Made by a program: the position numbers and the translations under genes
Notes under the pieces: model-generated
Told to the model about the DNA's origin: nothing
What the model saw: the letters and a program-made list of their open reading frames with translations, nothing else
The model's database searches: none
From: Nocardioides marmorisolisilvae
GTDB taxonomy: Bacteria; Actinomycetota; Actinomycetes; Propionibacteriales; Nocardioidaceae
DNA length: 64,000 nucleotides
Assembly: GCF_003725775.1 (NCBI RefSeq)
Contig: NZ_RJSG01000001.1
Location: 588,746-652,745 of the forward strand
Direction: 5' to 3'
Part shown: piece by piece, positions 47,498 to 56,373 of the stretch
How the letters are laid out: each line of letters begins with the position of its first letter
Position numbering within the stretch: the first letter of the stretch is position 1

Positions 47498-49984
47498 CTA
47501 GAGGACCTCCTTCTTGCCGGAGACGCAGCGCGACTGCGGCGCCACGGCCAGGCCCTCGTTGTTCAGGTTCGGCATCCCGGCCGGTCGGTCGTAGGCCGCG
47601 ACCGGCACGAAGTTCCCCGACCCGTCCACGTTCAGCAGGATCGTGGTGCCGTCCCAGGTGTCGTCCGCGACCGCGCGGAGCCGGTTCAGCTCCGGGTCCC
47701 AGTCGACGTCGGCGAGCTGGGCCAGGCCGCTGGCCACGGTCGCGATCTTGTGGGGCGTGCCATCGCTGTCCAGGGCGAACCCGACCAGCGAGCCGTCCGC
47801 CTCGACCGCGACGAAGAACAGGCCCGAACCGTGCAGCGGGTAGTTCGCCGGGTCGTAGGCCTGGCCCGTGCTCTGGTCCTTGAAGCCGCTCGCGACCAGG
47901 TAGCTGTCCGGCACGAAGGTGACGCCCTCGAGCCCGAGGTTCGCCCCGACCGTCGGCAGGAACGAGTTCAGGTCCCACTCGGTGGTCGGCGAGATCGTCG
48001 GGCCGGCGGGTGCGTTCGGGTCGAAGCGCAGGATGGTGTTCCTGCTGACCCCGCTGTTGTCGTTGTCGCGCTCGGAGGTCTCGTAGACGAAGCCGTCCGG
48101 GCCGATGGTCAGGCCCTCGGTGTCCGGGCTGCCGGTGCCGCCGAGGAACTTCGGGTCACGCGGCCAGCCGTCGGCCGGGACCCAGTTGTTGTTGGCGTCG
48201 CGGACGAGCTTGAACAGCGTGCCCTTCTTGTTCTGCGCGCCCCACAGCACGTCCGGGTTCGACGGGTCGAAGACCAGGCCGGAGAGGTCCTGCACGAAGG
48301 TGTCGGTGTTGTCGGCGGTGGTCACCGTCGGGCCGCCCGGCCACGGCTGGGTGTCCAGGCCGGGGCAGGAGTTGGCCGCACCCTTGGTCGGCGCCTTGGT
48401 GTCGACGAAGTTGCCGAGCCCGTCCTTGCAGCGCCCGTAGGTCTGGGTGGCGTGGGCCGTCCAGGTGTAGGAGTCGATGAGCTTGGCGCTGTTGTCGTAC
48501 AAGCGCGCGGAGTCCGAGCTGCCGAGCCCGAAGACGAAGTCCGCCACGTTGAGCACGTAGTAGCCGCCGCCGGCGATCGAGGTCCCGGTCGGGACTGTGT
48601 AGATGTCGGCGTCCTGGTTGTCCTTGAACACCCAGCCGCTGATGTCGACCGACGCGCCGCTGATGTTCTTCAGCTCCACCCAGTCACCCGGGACGCCCTG
48701 GTCGGACTCGATCTCGTTGATCCGGATCGGGCTGCAGGCGTTCCCGGCGTTGCGGGTCGGGGTCGTGGTGGTCACGAACGGGCCGGTGCCGTCGGGGCAG
48801 CGGCCGTAGGTGGTCGCCGCGTGCGCCGTCCAGCTGTAGGTGTCGACCAGCGTGGTGCCGTCGGGCAGGTAGAGGTTGGCGCTGTCCGCCGTACCCAGTC
48901 CGAAGCCCGGCGCCGGGGTGAACTCGGTGTAGATCGAGTAGTAGCCGCCCGGCTGCAGCGTGGTGTTGGCCGGCACGACCTCGGGGTTCGCGGCGTGCGC
49001 GGGGTCGTTGTCGAGGACCTTCCAGCCGGAGATGTTCACCGCGGTGGTACCGGTGTTCTTCAGCTCGACCCAGTCACCGATCGCGTCTCCGTTGGACTCG
49101 ACCTCGTTGATCACGACGCTCGGCAGTGCCGGCGCCGGGCAGGCGTTCGCGGCGTTCTGGGTGGTGCTGGTGTTGGCCACGAAGTCGCCGGAGCCGTTCG
49201 GACAGCGCCCGTACGACGGGGTGCGGTGCGTGGTCCAGGAGTAGGTGTCGACCAGCGTGGTGCCGGAGCGGATCGTCGCGGCATCCGCCGAGCCGAGGCC
49301 GAAGCCGCCGGGCAGCGTGTTCGGGTCGAAGGTGTAGTAGCCGCCCGGCTGGATGAGCGTGCTGGCCGAGACGATCGCGATCGGCGAGTGGTCGGAGTCG
49401 GCGAAGGTCCAGCCGAGCAGGTCGATCGCGGCGCTGCCGGTATTGATCAGCTCGACGAAGTCGTTCGGGTTCGAGGAGACCTCGTTGATCTTGATCGCCG
49501 ACGGCGACGGTCCTCCGCAGGCGTTCGCCGCACCCGGCGTCGCCGCGGTCTGCAGCACCTGCGGTCCGGTGCCCTCCGGGCAGCGCCCGTACGACGGGGT
49601 GCGGTGCGAAGTCCAGTTGTCGCTGTCGATCGCCGTTCCGCTGGCGTTGAAGACGTTCGCCGCGTCCGTCGCGCCGAGGCCGAAGCCGCCGGTCAGCGCG
49701 TTCGGGTCGAAGCTGAAGCGCGCGCCCGGCTGGATGACCGTGCTGGTCGTGACGATCGGGATCGGCGCGTGGTCGGAGTCCGCGAACTTCCAGCCGTTGA
49801 TGTCGATCGGCGCCAGGCCGGTGTTGATCAGCTCGACGAAGTCGTTCGGGTTCGAGGAGACCTCGTTGATCCGGATGTCGCTGTCCGCGGCGCTCGCGGG
49901 CGCGGCCAGAACGAGGCCGGCGGCGAGGACTGCCAGGAGCCCGATCAGTGCGGTCAGAACGTTTCGGGTACGGGCGACGTGCAT
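47498..49984 (-). CDS. truncated product: lamin-tail-domain/propeller protein
   Basis: The 828-residue translatable part: signal peptide MHVARTRNVLTALIGLLAVL...ASAA, then LTD repeats at about 33-150, 155-270, 275-400 and 405-525. An esterase-like-activity-of-phytase/SdiA-regulated type propeller fills about 530-825. Extracellular; LTDs are linked to surface nucleases and adhesion. Without the C-terminal Ig-like tail, surface display or binding could be lost while the N-terminal domains stay complete. Confidence 0.7.
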   Translation of the reverse strand: MHVARTRNVLTALIGLLAVLAAGLVLAAPASAADSDIRINEVSSNPNDFVELINTGLAPIDINGWKFADSDHAPIPIVTTSTVIQPGARFSFDPNALTGGFGLGATDAANVFNASGTAIDSDNWTSHRTPSYGRCPEGTGPQVLQTAATPGAANACGGPSPSAIKINEVSSNPNDFVELINTGSAAIDLLGWTFADSDHSPIAIVSASTLIQPGGYYTFDPNTLPGGFGLGSADAATIRSGTTLVDTYSWTTHRTPSYGRCPNGSGDFVANTSTTQNAANACPAPALPSVVINEVESNGDAIGDWVELKNTGTTAVNISGWKVLDNDPAHAANPEVVPANTTLQPGGYYSIYTEFTPAPGFGLGTADSANLYLPDGTTLVDTYSWTAHAATTYGRCPDGTGPFVTTTTPTRNAGNACSPIRINEIESDQGVPGDWVELKNISGASVDISGWVFKDNQDADIYTVPTGTSIAGGGYYVLNVADFVFGLGSSDSARLYDNSAKLIDSYTWTAHATQTYGRCKDGLGNFVDTKAPTKGAANSCPGLDTQPWPGGPTVTTADNTDTFVQDLSGLVFDPSNPDVLWGAQNKKGTLFKLVRDANNNWVPADGWPRDPKFLGGTGSPDTEGLTIGPDGFVYETSERDNDNSGVSRNTILRFDPNAPAGPTISPTTEWDLNSFLPTVGANLGLEGVTFVPDSYLVASGFKDQSTGQAYDPANYPLHGSGLFFVAVEADGSLVGFALDSDGTPHKIATVASGLAQLADVDWDPELNRLRAVADDTWDGTTILLNVDGSGNFVPVAAYDRPAGMPNLNNEGLAVAPQSRCVSGKKEVL

Positions 49985-50076
49985 CGGAGGCGACCTCGGG
50001 TTCTGCTGGGAGGCAAGGGCAGGTCGAACGTCGCAGCGTCAGGAGAACACTGGTTGAACGAGTGACGAAAGTTCGG

Positions 50077-50289
50077 TCACATGTCCTTGAAGCGGTCGTC
50101 CTTGGTGATGTCTTCGCCGGGTTTGTCCTCGTCCTCGGCCGCCCGGGCCCGATCGGTGGCAATCAGGCTGACCACCGCGAGGATGCCGCCGAGCGCGACA
50201 CCGAGGATGTCCCGGGCCCACAGGCCGAGCGCGATGATGACCAGTCCGGCCCACGCGCCGATCGGAATGGTCTTGAGGTACTCGCGCAC
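50077..50289 (-). CDS. small membrane protein
   Basis: A 70-residue protein with two hydrophobic helices (IGAWAGLVIIALGLWA, ILGVALGGILAVVSLIA) and a highly charged C-terminal tail (RARAAEDEDKPGEDITKDDRFKDM). GTG start with a weak CAGACT hexamer 6 nt upstream. Family not recognised; the helix/tail split makes a real gene more likely than the overlapping alternative frames. Confidence 0.6.
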   Translation of the reverse strand: MREYLKTIPIGAWAGLVIIALGLWARDILGVALGGILAVVSLIATDRARAAEDEDKPGEDITKDDRFKDM

Positions 50290-50334
50290 GGATCGAGTCT
50301 GTCACCCCGACCTTCCCGGCATCGGTCCGGCTAC

Positions 50335-50348
50335 TAGAACCTGTTCCA
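50335..50348. promoter_or_regulatory. KstR-type operator upstream of ALDH operon
   Basis: TAGAACCTGTTCCA fits TNNAACNNGTTNNA with one imperfect outer pair. It overlaps the -35 region of the promoter whose -10 TACCGT (50367-50372) lies 6 nt before the ATG at 50379. It is the second such site in the window, after 13100-13113. Confidence 0.62.
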
Positions 50349-50378
50349 CTTTCCCGCGTCCGCGACTACCGTGAGCCC

Positions 50379-51872
50379 ATGACCCAGACCATCGCCGACA
50401 CCTTCACCGTCACCAATCCGGCGACCGGTGAATCGGTGGGAACCTTCCCGATCCACACCGCCGAGGACATCGCCGAGCGGGCCGCTGCCGGGCGCGAGGC
50501 ACAGCTGTGGTGGGCCGGCCTCTCCTTCGCCGAGCGCAAGCGCCGGATCAACCGGTGGATCGCCGCGATCGGGCAGATGTCCGACGAGCTGTGCGAGCTG
50601 GGCTACCGCGAGACGGGTCGTCCGCGCGGCGACGTGCAGTTCGAGCTCATCGCCGGGCTGGAGGACCTGCGCTGGGCCGCCGCCCACGCGAAGCGGGTGC
50701 TCAAGCCGCGCAAGGTCGCGCCCGGCATGGCCCTGTTCAACTTCGGTGCCGAGGTCTCCTACCCGCCGCTCGGGGTGGTCGGCGTGATCGCGCCCTGGAA
50801 CGTGCCGATCTACACGGTGCTCTGCGGCCTGGCCTACGCGCTGGCTGCCGGCAACGCCGCGATCGTGAAGCCGAGCGAGTACGCCGCGGCGAGCTCGGTG
50901 CAGGTCATCGACGCCTTCTACACCGCCAACCCGGATGCCCCGAAGGGGCTGATCACCTGGGTGACCGGCTTCGCCGAGACCGGGTCCGCGCTCTGCAAGG
51001 CGGGGCTCGACAAGATCGCCTTCACCGGGTCGGTCCCGACCGGTCGCAAGGTGATGGCCGCCTGCGCCGAGAACCTGACTCCGGTGCTGCTGGAGCTCGG
51101 CGGCAAGGACGTCACGATCATCGCCGAGGACGCTGACCTCGACGCGGCCGCGCGGGCCGTCGTGTGGGGCGGGTTCTTCAACGGCGGCCAGGCCTGCGTC
51201 GGCATCGAGCGGGTCTACGTCGTGCAGGCGGTGCGCGACGCCTTCCTCGGCAAGGTCAAGGAGATCGCCGACCAGGTGACCGCCGGCCTGGACGAGAACG
51301 ACGCCTACGGCCCGATGATCGTGCCCTCGCAGATCGACGTCGTGCGCCGGCACGTGACCGCCGCCATCGAGGGCGGCGCGATCGCGCTGGTCGGAGGCGT
51401 CGACTCGATCCGTGCGCCGTTCGTCGACCCGGTCGTGCTCGTCGACGTCCCGGAGGACAACGCGGCGGTGCAGGAGGAGACCTTCGGGCCGGTGATCGTG
51501 ATCAACACGGTCGCGGATACGGCCGAGGCGATCCGCCGCGGCAACGCCACCAGGTTCGGCCTCGGCTCCTCGGTCTTCTCCAAGGGCCGCGGCAAGGAGA
51601 TCGCCCGCCAGCTCAAGGCCGGCGGCACCACCATCAACTCGGCGCTCACCTTCGTCGGCATGCCGTCGGTCCCGTTCGGCGGCATCGGCGACTCCGGCTT
51701 CGGTCGCTTCCACGGCGACGACGGCCTGCGGGAGTTCTCGGCGCCGAAGGCGACCACGAACAAGCGCTTCCAGATGGGCCCGGACATGCAGTCGTTCCCG
51801 CGCCGCCCGGACGACTTCGAGCAGGTCCGGAAGATGGTGAAGTTCCGGTACGCCAAGCGGCGCGGCGCGTGA
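50379..51872 (+). CDS. aldehyde dehydrogenase family protein
   Basis: A 497-residue NAD(P)-dependent ALDH: APWNVPIY (Asn for the oxyanion), KPSEYA (cofactor), FTGSVPTGR, general-base Glu in LELGGKD, and catalytic Cys in NGGQACVGIERVYV. ETFGPVI follows near the C-terminus. It oxidises an aldehyde to the acid. It is leaderless and first in the operon with the CMD-family and 3-hydroxyacyl-CoA dehydrogenase genes (GTGA and TGATG overlaps). The KstR-type site suggests a sterol side-chain or ring-fragment substrate. Confidence 0.92.
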   Translation: MTQTIADTFTVTNPATGESVGTFPIHTAEDIAERAAAGREAQLWWAGLSFAERKRRINRWIAAIGQMSDELCELGYRETGRPRGDVQFELIAGLEDLRWAAAHAKRVLKPRKVAPGMALFNFGAEVSYPPLGVVGVIAPWNVPIYTVLCGLAYALAAGNAAIVKPSEYAAASSVQVIDAFYTANPDAPKGLITWVTGFAETGSALCKAGLDKIAFTGSVPTGRKVMAACAENLTPVLLELGGKDVTIIAEDADLDAAARAVVWGGFFNGGQACVGIERVYVVQAVRDAFLGKVKEIADQVTAGLDENDAYGPMIVPSQIDVVRRHVTAAIEGGAIALVGGVDSIRAPFVDPVVLVDVPEDNAAVQEETFGPVIVINTVADTAEAIRRGNATRFGLGSSVFSKGRGKEIARQLKAGGTTINSALTFVGMPSVPFGGIGDSGFGRFHGDDGLREFSAPKATTNKRFQMGPDMQSFPRRPDDFEQVRKMVKFRYAKRRGA

Positions 51873-52690
51873 CCGGACGCAGCGCGCTCACGACGCACGG
51901 AGGCGAAGCCGCCGTCGCCTTCGAGCGGGTCGCAGCGATCCCGGCGCCCGACCTCGGCCACGACGCCGTCGCCGAGTTCGCCGAGCAGCTCGCGCTGGAC
52001 GTGGCCTCGATGGACGACGTCCAGCGCGGCGCGTTCTTCGCCGCCGTCGGGGACCAGGCGTTCGCCGTCGTGCAACGCATCTACGTGCACGACTTCGTGC
52101 CGCGGGTCGAGCGTGTGCTCGACGACGTCTTCGGCGCTTCCGACTGGGCCGGTCCCCCGCTGGTTGAGCCCTTCGAGACGGTTGCTGCGCAACCTCCTCA
52201 GGAACCACCTGTCGAAACCCCTGCCGACACCTGGGCACTCCTCGAGGAGTTCATGGTGGTCGTGGCGCGTCTGCGTTCCCTGGACCCCCGGACCACCGAG
52301 CTCGTCCGGCTGCGCGGGGCGCGGCTGCACGACTGCGCGGTCTGCAAGTCCCGGCGCAGCCAGGACGCGATCGATGCCGGTGCCACCGGCGACGAGTTCG
52401 CCGCGGTCGACGCCTGGGACTCCAGCGACCTTCCCGCGTCGGCCAAGGCAGCCCTCGCCCTGACCGACGCGATGGTGCTCGGCGCCGCCGTTCCTGCCGA
52501 CGTACGGGAGCACCTCACGGACGCGCAGGTCGTCGAGGTCGTGCTGGACGTGATGCGCAACGCCGCGAACAAGATCGCGGTGTCGCTCGGCGCCGATGCG
52601 GCGACCGTGACCGAGGGCGTCGAGCTGTTCACAACCGATGCCGACGGCAACCTTGAAGTGGTGGGGACGGCCGGGTCTAACCTGGGTTGA
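51869..52690 (+). CDS. carboxymuconolactone-decarboxylase (AhpD-like) family protein
   Basis: A 273-residue all-helical protein with the AhpD/CMD signature LRGARLHDCAVCKSRRSQDAIDAG, whose CxxC and His mark the peroxidase/thiol-active subgroup rather than true decarboxylases. GTG start within the ALDH stop. Between about residues 98 and 118 it contains LVEPFETVAAQPPQEPPVET, encoded by a dispersed-repeat copy, forming an extra Pro/Glu-rich linker between the N-terminal helices and the catalytic domain. Confidence 0.8.
   Translation: MTGRSALTTHGGEAAVAFERVAAIPAPDLGHDAVAEFAEQLALDVASMDDVQRGAFFAAVGDQAFAVVQRIYVHDFVPRVERVLDDVFGASDWAGPPLVEPFETVAAQPPQEPPVETPADTWALLEEFMVVVARLRSLDPRTTELVRLRGARLHDCAVCKSRRSQDAIDAGATGDEFAAVDAWDSSDLPASAKAALALTDAMVLGAAVPADVREHLTDAQVVEVVLDVMRNAANKIAVSLGADAATVTEGVELFTTDADGNLEVVGTAGSNLG
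52160..52220 (-). repeat. composite dispersed repeat within coding sequence
   Basis: ctggttgagcccttcgag at one end and cacctgtcgaaacc at the other each match the reference repeat (33481-33500) in reverse complement. Between them lies a small dyad, ggttg-ctgcg-caacc (52180-52194). The 61-bp unit is in frame inside the CMD-family gene. Confidence 0.65.
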
Positions 52691-53547
52691 TGGGAGACAT
52701 CACACGGGTAGGAGTCATCGGCTGCGGCCTGATGGGAGCCGGCATCACCGAGGTCTGCGCACGCGCCGGTCTCGACGTCGTGGTCATCGAGTCGTCGGAC
52801 GACGCGGCGAAGGCAGGGACCGCGCGCCTTGAGTCGTCGCTGAACCGGGCGGTCGAGCGGGGCAAGCTCGACAACGCCCAGGAGGTGCTCGACCGGATCC
52901 GCGTGGTGACCGACATGGAGCAGCTCGCCGAGCGTGAGCTCGTCGTCGAGGCGATCGTCGAGGACGAGGCAGCCAAGACCGCGGTCTTCCGCGAGCTGGA
53001 CCGGATCGTCACCTCACCGGACGCGATCCTCGCGTCCAACACCTCGTCCATCCCGATCATGAAGCTGGCGGTCGCCACGTCGCGGCCCGCCCAGGTGATG
53101 GGCATCCACTTCTTCAACCCGGTACCGGTGCTCAAGCTCGTCGAGCTCGTGCCCAGCCTGCTGACCGCCGAGGAGACGACCGAGCGCGGCCGTTCCTTCG
53201 TGCAGGACCAGCTCGGCAAGAACTCGATCGACTGCCAGGACCGGGCCGGCTTCGTGGTGAACATGCTGCTGGTGCCGTTCATCCTCTCGGCCATCCGGAT
53301 GATGGAGTCCGGCTTCGCCACCCCCGAGGACATCGACCAGGGCCTGGTGCTCGGCGCCGCGCACCCGCAGGGGCCGCTCGCCCTCGCCGACCTGATCGGG
53401 CTCGACACCATCAAGGCGATCGCGGAGTCCCTGTACGACGAGTTCAAGGAGCCGCTCTACGCCTCGCCGCCGCTGCTCGAGCGGATGGTGAGCGCAGGCC
53501 TGCTCGGTCGCAAGACCGGGCGCGGGTTCTACACCTACGCGAAGTAG
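52690..53547 (+). CDS. 3-hydroxybutyryl-CoA dehydrogenase (3-hydroxyacyl-CoA dehydrogenase)
   Basis: A 285-residue soluble HAD. The NAD motif GVIGCGLMGAGITEV is at residues 8-22; ASNTSS precedes the catalytic His in GIHFFNPVPVLKLVELV, and the Glu partner follows in that segment. The C-terminal domain ends GLLGRKTGRGFYTY. Its ATG overlaps the previous stop by one base, yet TAACCT (52678-52683) 6 nt upstream could give it a separate leaderless transcript. It is third in the operon, completing beta-oxidation of a short acyl-CoA. Confidence 0.92.
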   Translation: MGDITRVGVIGCGLMGAGITEVCARAGLDVVVIESSDDAAKAGTARLESSLNRAVERGKLDNAQEVLDRIRVVTDMEQLAERELVVEAIVEDEAAKTAVFRELDRIVTSPDAILASNTSSIPIMKLAVATSRPAQVMGIHFFNPVPVLKLVELVPSLLTAEETTERGRSFVQDQLGKNSIDCQDRAGFVVNMLLVPFILSAIRMMESGFATPEDIDQGLVLGAAHPQGPLALADLIGLDTIKAIAESLYDEFKEPLYASPPLLERMVSAGLLGRKTGRGFYTYAK

Positions 53548-53550
53548 CCG

Positions 53551-54129
53551 ATGACCAGCCCGAGCAAGCCTGCCGGACTCTTCGCCGGCATGCTCGGCCT
53601 CTGGGTGTTCCTGGTGCTGACGGCGCCGGTCATCTACTTCTTCGGTGGCTCCGTGCTCCCTCGCTACCAGTGCGACCAGGAATGCACGGTGAACGACTCG
53701 GCCGGCCTGCTGACGAGTCTTGCCTTCCTGGTTCTCGTCACCGCTCTCGCCTTCGGACTGCCGTTGCTCGCCCAAACCCGGTCGCAACGCCGAGATACCA
53801 CACGGACCCCCCAGCACAGGCCGATCGTGCTCCGACGGATCCACGAACCCGCGCGGCCGACCGGATCTCCGAACGTGTTCGTCCGGGTCCTGCTCTACGG
53901 TCTCCTGGCCGTGGCCGGCGGGTTCGTTGCCATGGTCGTCGGAGAAGGTCACTTCGAGGCCACCGTCTGCGGCGGTCCGGATTTCCAAGGCGAGTGCGAC
54001 ACCGGATTCACCGAGGGCTTCCTCTGGTCCACCGCGTGGATCGTCGTCGTTCTGATCGGAGGGTTCTGCATCGAGCTCCAGCTGATCGTGAACGGGATCC
54101 TGCGTCGCCGGGGCCGGCTGTCAACGTGA
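53551..54129 (+). CDS. four-helix membrane protein of unknown function
   Basis: A 192-residue protein with helices near residues 8-32, 50-72, 108-130 and 150-172. Two extracytoplasmic loops contain paired Cys (YQCDQECTVND; VCGGPDFQGECDTGF) that probably form disulfides. A basic cytoplasmic loop (RSQRRDTTRTPQHRPIVLRR) lies between. It starts 3 bp after the dehydrogenase stop. No family recognised; GC at third positions looks slightly lower than in neighbours. Confidence 0.65.
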   Translation: MTSPSKPAGLFAGMLGLWVFLVLTAPVIYFFGGSVLPRYQCDQECTVNDSAGLLTSLAFLVLVTALAFGLPLLAQTRSQRRDTTRTPQHRPIVLRRIHEPARPTGSPNVFVRVLLYGLLAVAGGFVAMVVGEGHFEATVCGGPDFQGECDTGFTEGFLWSTAWIVVVLIGGFCIELQLIVNGILRRRGRLST

Positions 54130-54174
54130 TCCGTCAGACAGACCGGTGAGAGCAGCCACGACTACCGTGCCGGC

Positions 54175-55023
54175 ATGACTTCGGAACGTGAGCTGTGGTC
54201 GCTCGTCGAGCCGGTGCACGCGATCGTCTACTTCGCGCCACCGGTCTCGGGCTGCCTCGCCGACCTGGGCCTGCACGGCTTCTGGAACGGGTACTTCGCC
54301 GGCCGGGCTGCCCCGATGGGTGCCGTGGGTCCGGGCCCGGTGACAGCGACCTTCTTCGGGTTCTCGCCGGCGATGGTGGCCAAGGCCGTGCCCAAGGTGT
54401 GGGGCCGGGTCGCTCCCGAGGCTGCCCTGGCGCACCGGATCGCTGCCGCCGGGTCCTTCCTGGCTCCACTCCTCGCCGAGCTCGAGCCGACGACGGTCGC
54501 CCGCGGGACCGACGCGCTCACCGCGGCAGCGCTCACCGCACCCACCAACGGCCGAGCCCTCGCCGCCGCCTGGCAGGCGATCGAACCGCCCACGGATCCG
54601 GCCGCACGCCTGTGGTGGGCGACCACCGTCATCCGTGAACAGCGCGGCGACGGACACGTGCTGGCGGCGACGCACGCCGGTCTGAGCGGACTGGAGACGA
54701 CGCTGACGCACATCGCGTCCGGGGTCGTGACACGGGAGACCATGCAGCCCAACCGCGGGTGGACCGACGAGGAATGGGACGCGGCGACAGCCCGGCTCGT
54801 CAGGGACGGCGTACTGGCGAACGGGAGCCTGACCGACCGCGGCCAACGGCTGCGGGAGGCGGTCGAGACCGACACCGATCGACTGGCTCGGCCGGTGCTC
54901 GAGTCCCTGAGCGACGATATGCCAGCGATCCGCGAAATCCTCGGGGCCCTCGGCCGCGCGATCGCGGCCGGCGGCAACCTGCCAGCGGGCAACCCGATGG
55001 GCGTGCCCTTCCCGAGCCGGTAG
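54175..55023 (+). CDS. SCO6745-family protein
   Basis: A 282-residue protein matching the actinobacterial SCO6745/SalK-like pattern: LWSLVEPVHAIVYFAP, GFWNGYFAGRAAPMG, VVTRETMQPNRGWTDEEWDAA, followed by a winged-helix-like end (LVRDGVLANGSLTDRGQRLREAVE). Function unknown; the HTH-like part suggests a MarR-type DNA- or ligand-binding fold. It is leaderless: TACCGT (54163-54168) is 6 nt before the ATG. Confidence 0.8.
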   Translation: MTSERELWSLVEPVHAIVYFAPPVSGCLADLGLHGFWNGYFAGRAAPMGAVGPGPVTATFFGFSPAMVAKAVPKVWGRVAPEAALAHRIAAAGSFLAPLLAELEPTTVARGTDALTAAALTAPTNGRALAAAWQAIEPPTDPAARLWWATTVIREQRGDGHVLAATHAGLSGLETTLTHIASGVVTRETMQPNRGWTDEEWDAATARLVRDGVLANGSLTDRGQRLREAVETDTDRLARPVLESLSDDMPAIREILGALGRAIAAGGNLPAGNPMGVPFPSR

Positions 55024-55140
55024 CCGTCCACACCCCTGACGCACACGGGTCGTTTCCACAGCCGTCAGACGGCTTCGTCACCGCGCCTCCCAACGCTCCT
55101 AGCTTGGGACGAGCAGCCGCCAAGAAGGAGGAGGTGCGGG

Positions 55141-56364
55141 ATGCTCGACCTCGAGGTCAAGGCCCTGACTGCGGCACCCCTGCCATCGGACGCCACGGGC
55201 ATCATCGACGAGCTCCGCGCCCTGGAGGAGCTCAAGTGCGCAGCCGAGGCCAGGCAGGCACGCCTCGCGAACGCTCTGGACCACATCCGTCAGACCGAGC
55301 TCGCCGAGCGCTCGCGGCTCGACGCCTCCCCTCCACCGGTGGCACCGCACCTGGAGGTGGCGCTGGCGCGACGAATCTCCCCGCACCGTGGACGTCAGGC
55401 ACTTTCCCTGGCGCGCTACCTGGCCAAGGACCTCCCGCACACCAAGGCTGCGTTCGATACCGGCCGTATCAGCGAATGGCGCGCGACCCTCATCGCACGG
55501 GAGACGAGCTGTCTCGAACGCGAGCACCGAGCCACGGTCGACGAGCTGGTGGCCGCCGACGCGGAAGCACTCTCCGCGCGGGGCGATCGCGAGATCGTCG
55601 CCACCTGCCGACGTGAAGCGGCTCGTTTGGATGCGGCCGCCGTCGCCGCGCGCCGGCGCAGAGCAGAGTCCGAACGCCGTGTGAGCATCCGGCCGGCGCC
55701 CGACGCCATGGTCTACCTGACCGCGTTGCTCCCGGTCGCCCAGGGCGTCGGCGTCTTCGCCGCCCTGAAGGCGGCCGCGGACCGCGCCGTCGGGGTCGGG
55801 GAGGCGACGAGCGTTGGCAACGCCATGGCGGACGAGCTCGTCCGGCGTGCGACCGGCCGCGACAACGTCTCGGCACAGCCCGTCGCGGTCCGACTGACCA
55901 TGTCGGCCGATGCTCTGCTCGGTCACGCCGACGACCCAGCGTTCCTGGACGACTACGGTCCGATCCCCGCAGAAGCGGCTCGCGCGCTCGTCGCCGACAA
56001 CCTCGATGCAGGACTGAAGGTTTGGCTGAAGCGACTCTTCGTCCGGCCGGAGGCTGGTGCGCTCATCTCGATGGATTCGAAGGGCCGGTACTTCCCGAAG
56101 GCTCTCGCCGAGTTCATCGAGCTCCGCGACCGCTGGTGTCGCAACTCCTACTGCGGCGCCCCGATCCGAAACCTGGACCACGTCACGCCGCACTCCCAGG
56201 GAGGCGCCACCTCTGTCGAGAACGGACAAGGGCTGTGCGCCGACTGCAACCAGTCCAAGGAGGCAGCGGGCTTCAGCAGCAGAACTGTCCCGGGGGACCG
56301 ACACTCGGTGGAGCTCGTCACTCCGACCGGGCACTCGTACCAGACGGGCCCGCCGGCAGCCTGA
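55141..56364 (+). CDS. DUF222-HNH endonuclease-domain protein
   Basis: A 407-residue protein with a DUF222 (13E12-type) helical region (about 20-300) and a C-terminal HNH domain. Zinc/active-site elements are in CRNSYCGAPIRNLDHVTPHSQGGATSVENGQGLCADCNQSKEA. The family is highly repeated in actinobacterial genomes, and in some species is linked to mobile insertions; no intein or mobile flanks are seen here. A strong SD (ggaggaggtg) precedes the ATG. The 117-bp gap upstream shows no other clear element. Confidence 0.88.
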   Translation: MLDLEVKALTAAPLPSDATGIIDELRALEELKCAAEARQARLANALDHIRQTELAERSRLDASPPPVAPHLEVALARRISPHRGRQALSLARYLAKDLPHTKAAFDTGRISEWRATLIARETSCLEREHRATVDELVAADAEALSARGDREIVATCRREAARLDAAAVAARRRRAESERRVSIRPAPDAMVYLTALLPVAQGVGVFAALKAAADRAVGVGEATSVGNAMADELVRRATGRDNVSAQPVAVRLTMSADALLGHADDPAFLDDYGPIPAEAARALVADNLDAGLKVWLKRLFVRPEAGALISMDSKGRYFPKALAEFIELRDRWCRNSYCGAPIRNLDHVTPHSQGGATSVENGQGLCADCNQSKEAAGFSSRTVPGDRHSVELVTPTGHSYQTGPPAA

Positions 56365-56373
56365 CCTCCGGGC

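Larger units (their letters stand above)
46373..49984 (-). pseudogene. secreted lamin-tail-domain protein split by one in-frame TAG
   Basis: From the ATG at 49984 to the stop at 46373 the frame is open for 1203 codons except for one TAG at 47500-47498. The part before it (828 residues) has a signal peptide, four lamin-tail domains (each INEV/INEI...GDWVELKN or NDFVELINTG, ending GRCP...NAC) and a beta-propeller-like region (LSGLVFDPSNPDVLWGAQNK... GLAVAPQSRC). The same frame then continues with SDDGDTDGHSIRRGTINC and Ig-like repeats. TAG for TGG (Trp in VL-W-SDDGD) by one G-to-A change explains the break. It may be a true pseudogene, a readthrough product or a sequencing error. Confidence 0.82.

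Noticed and set aside
55141-56364. Homing endonuclease or mobile element around the HNH gene
   Set aside because: DUF222-HNH proteins are stand-alone multi-copy genes in actinobacteria; no direct repeats, intron or intein boundaries are visible.
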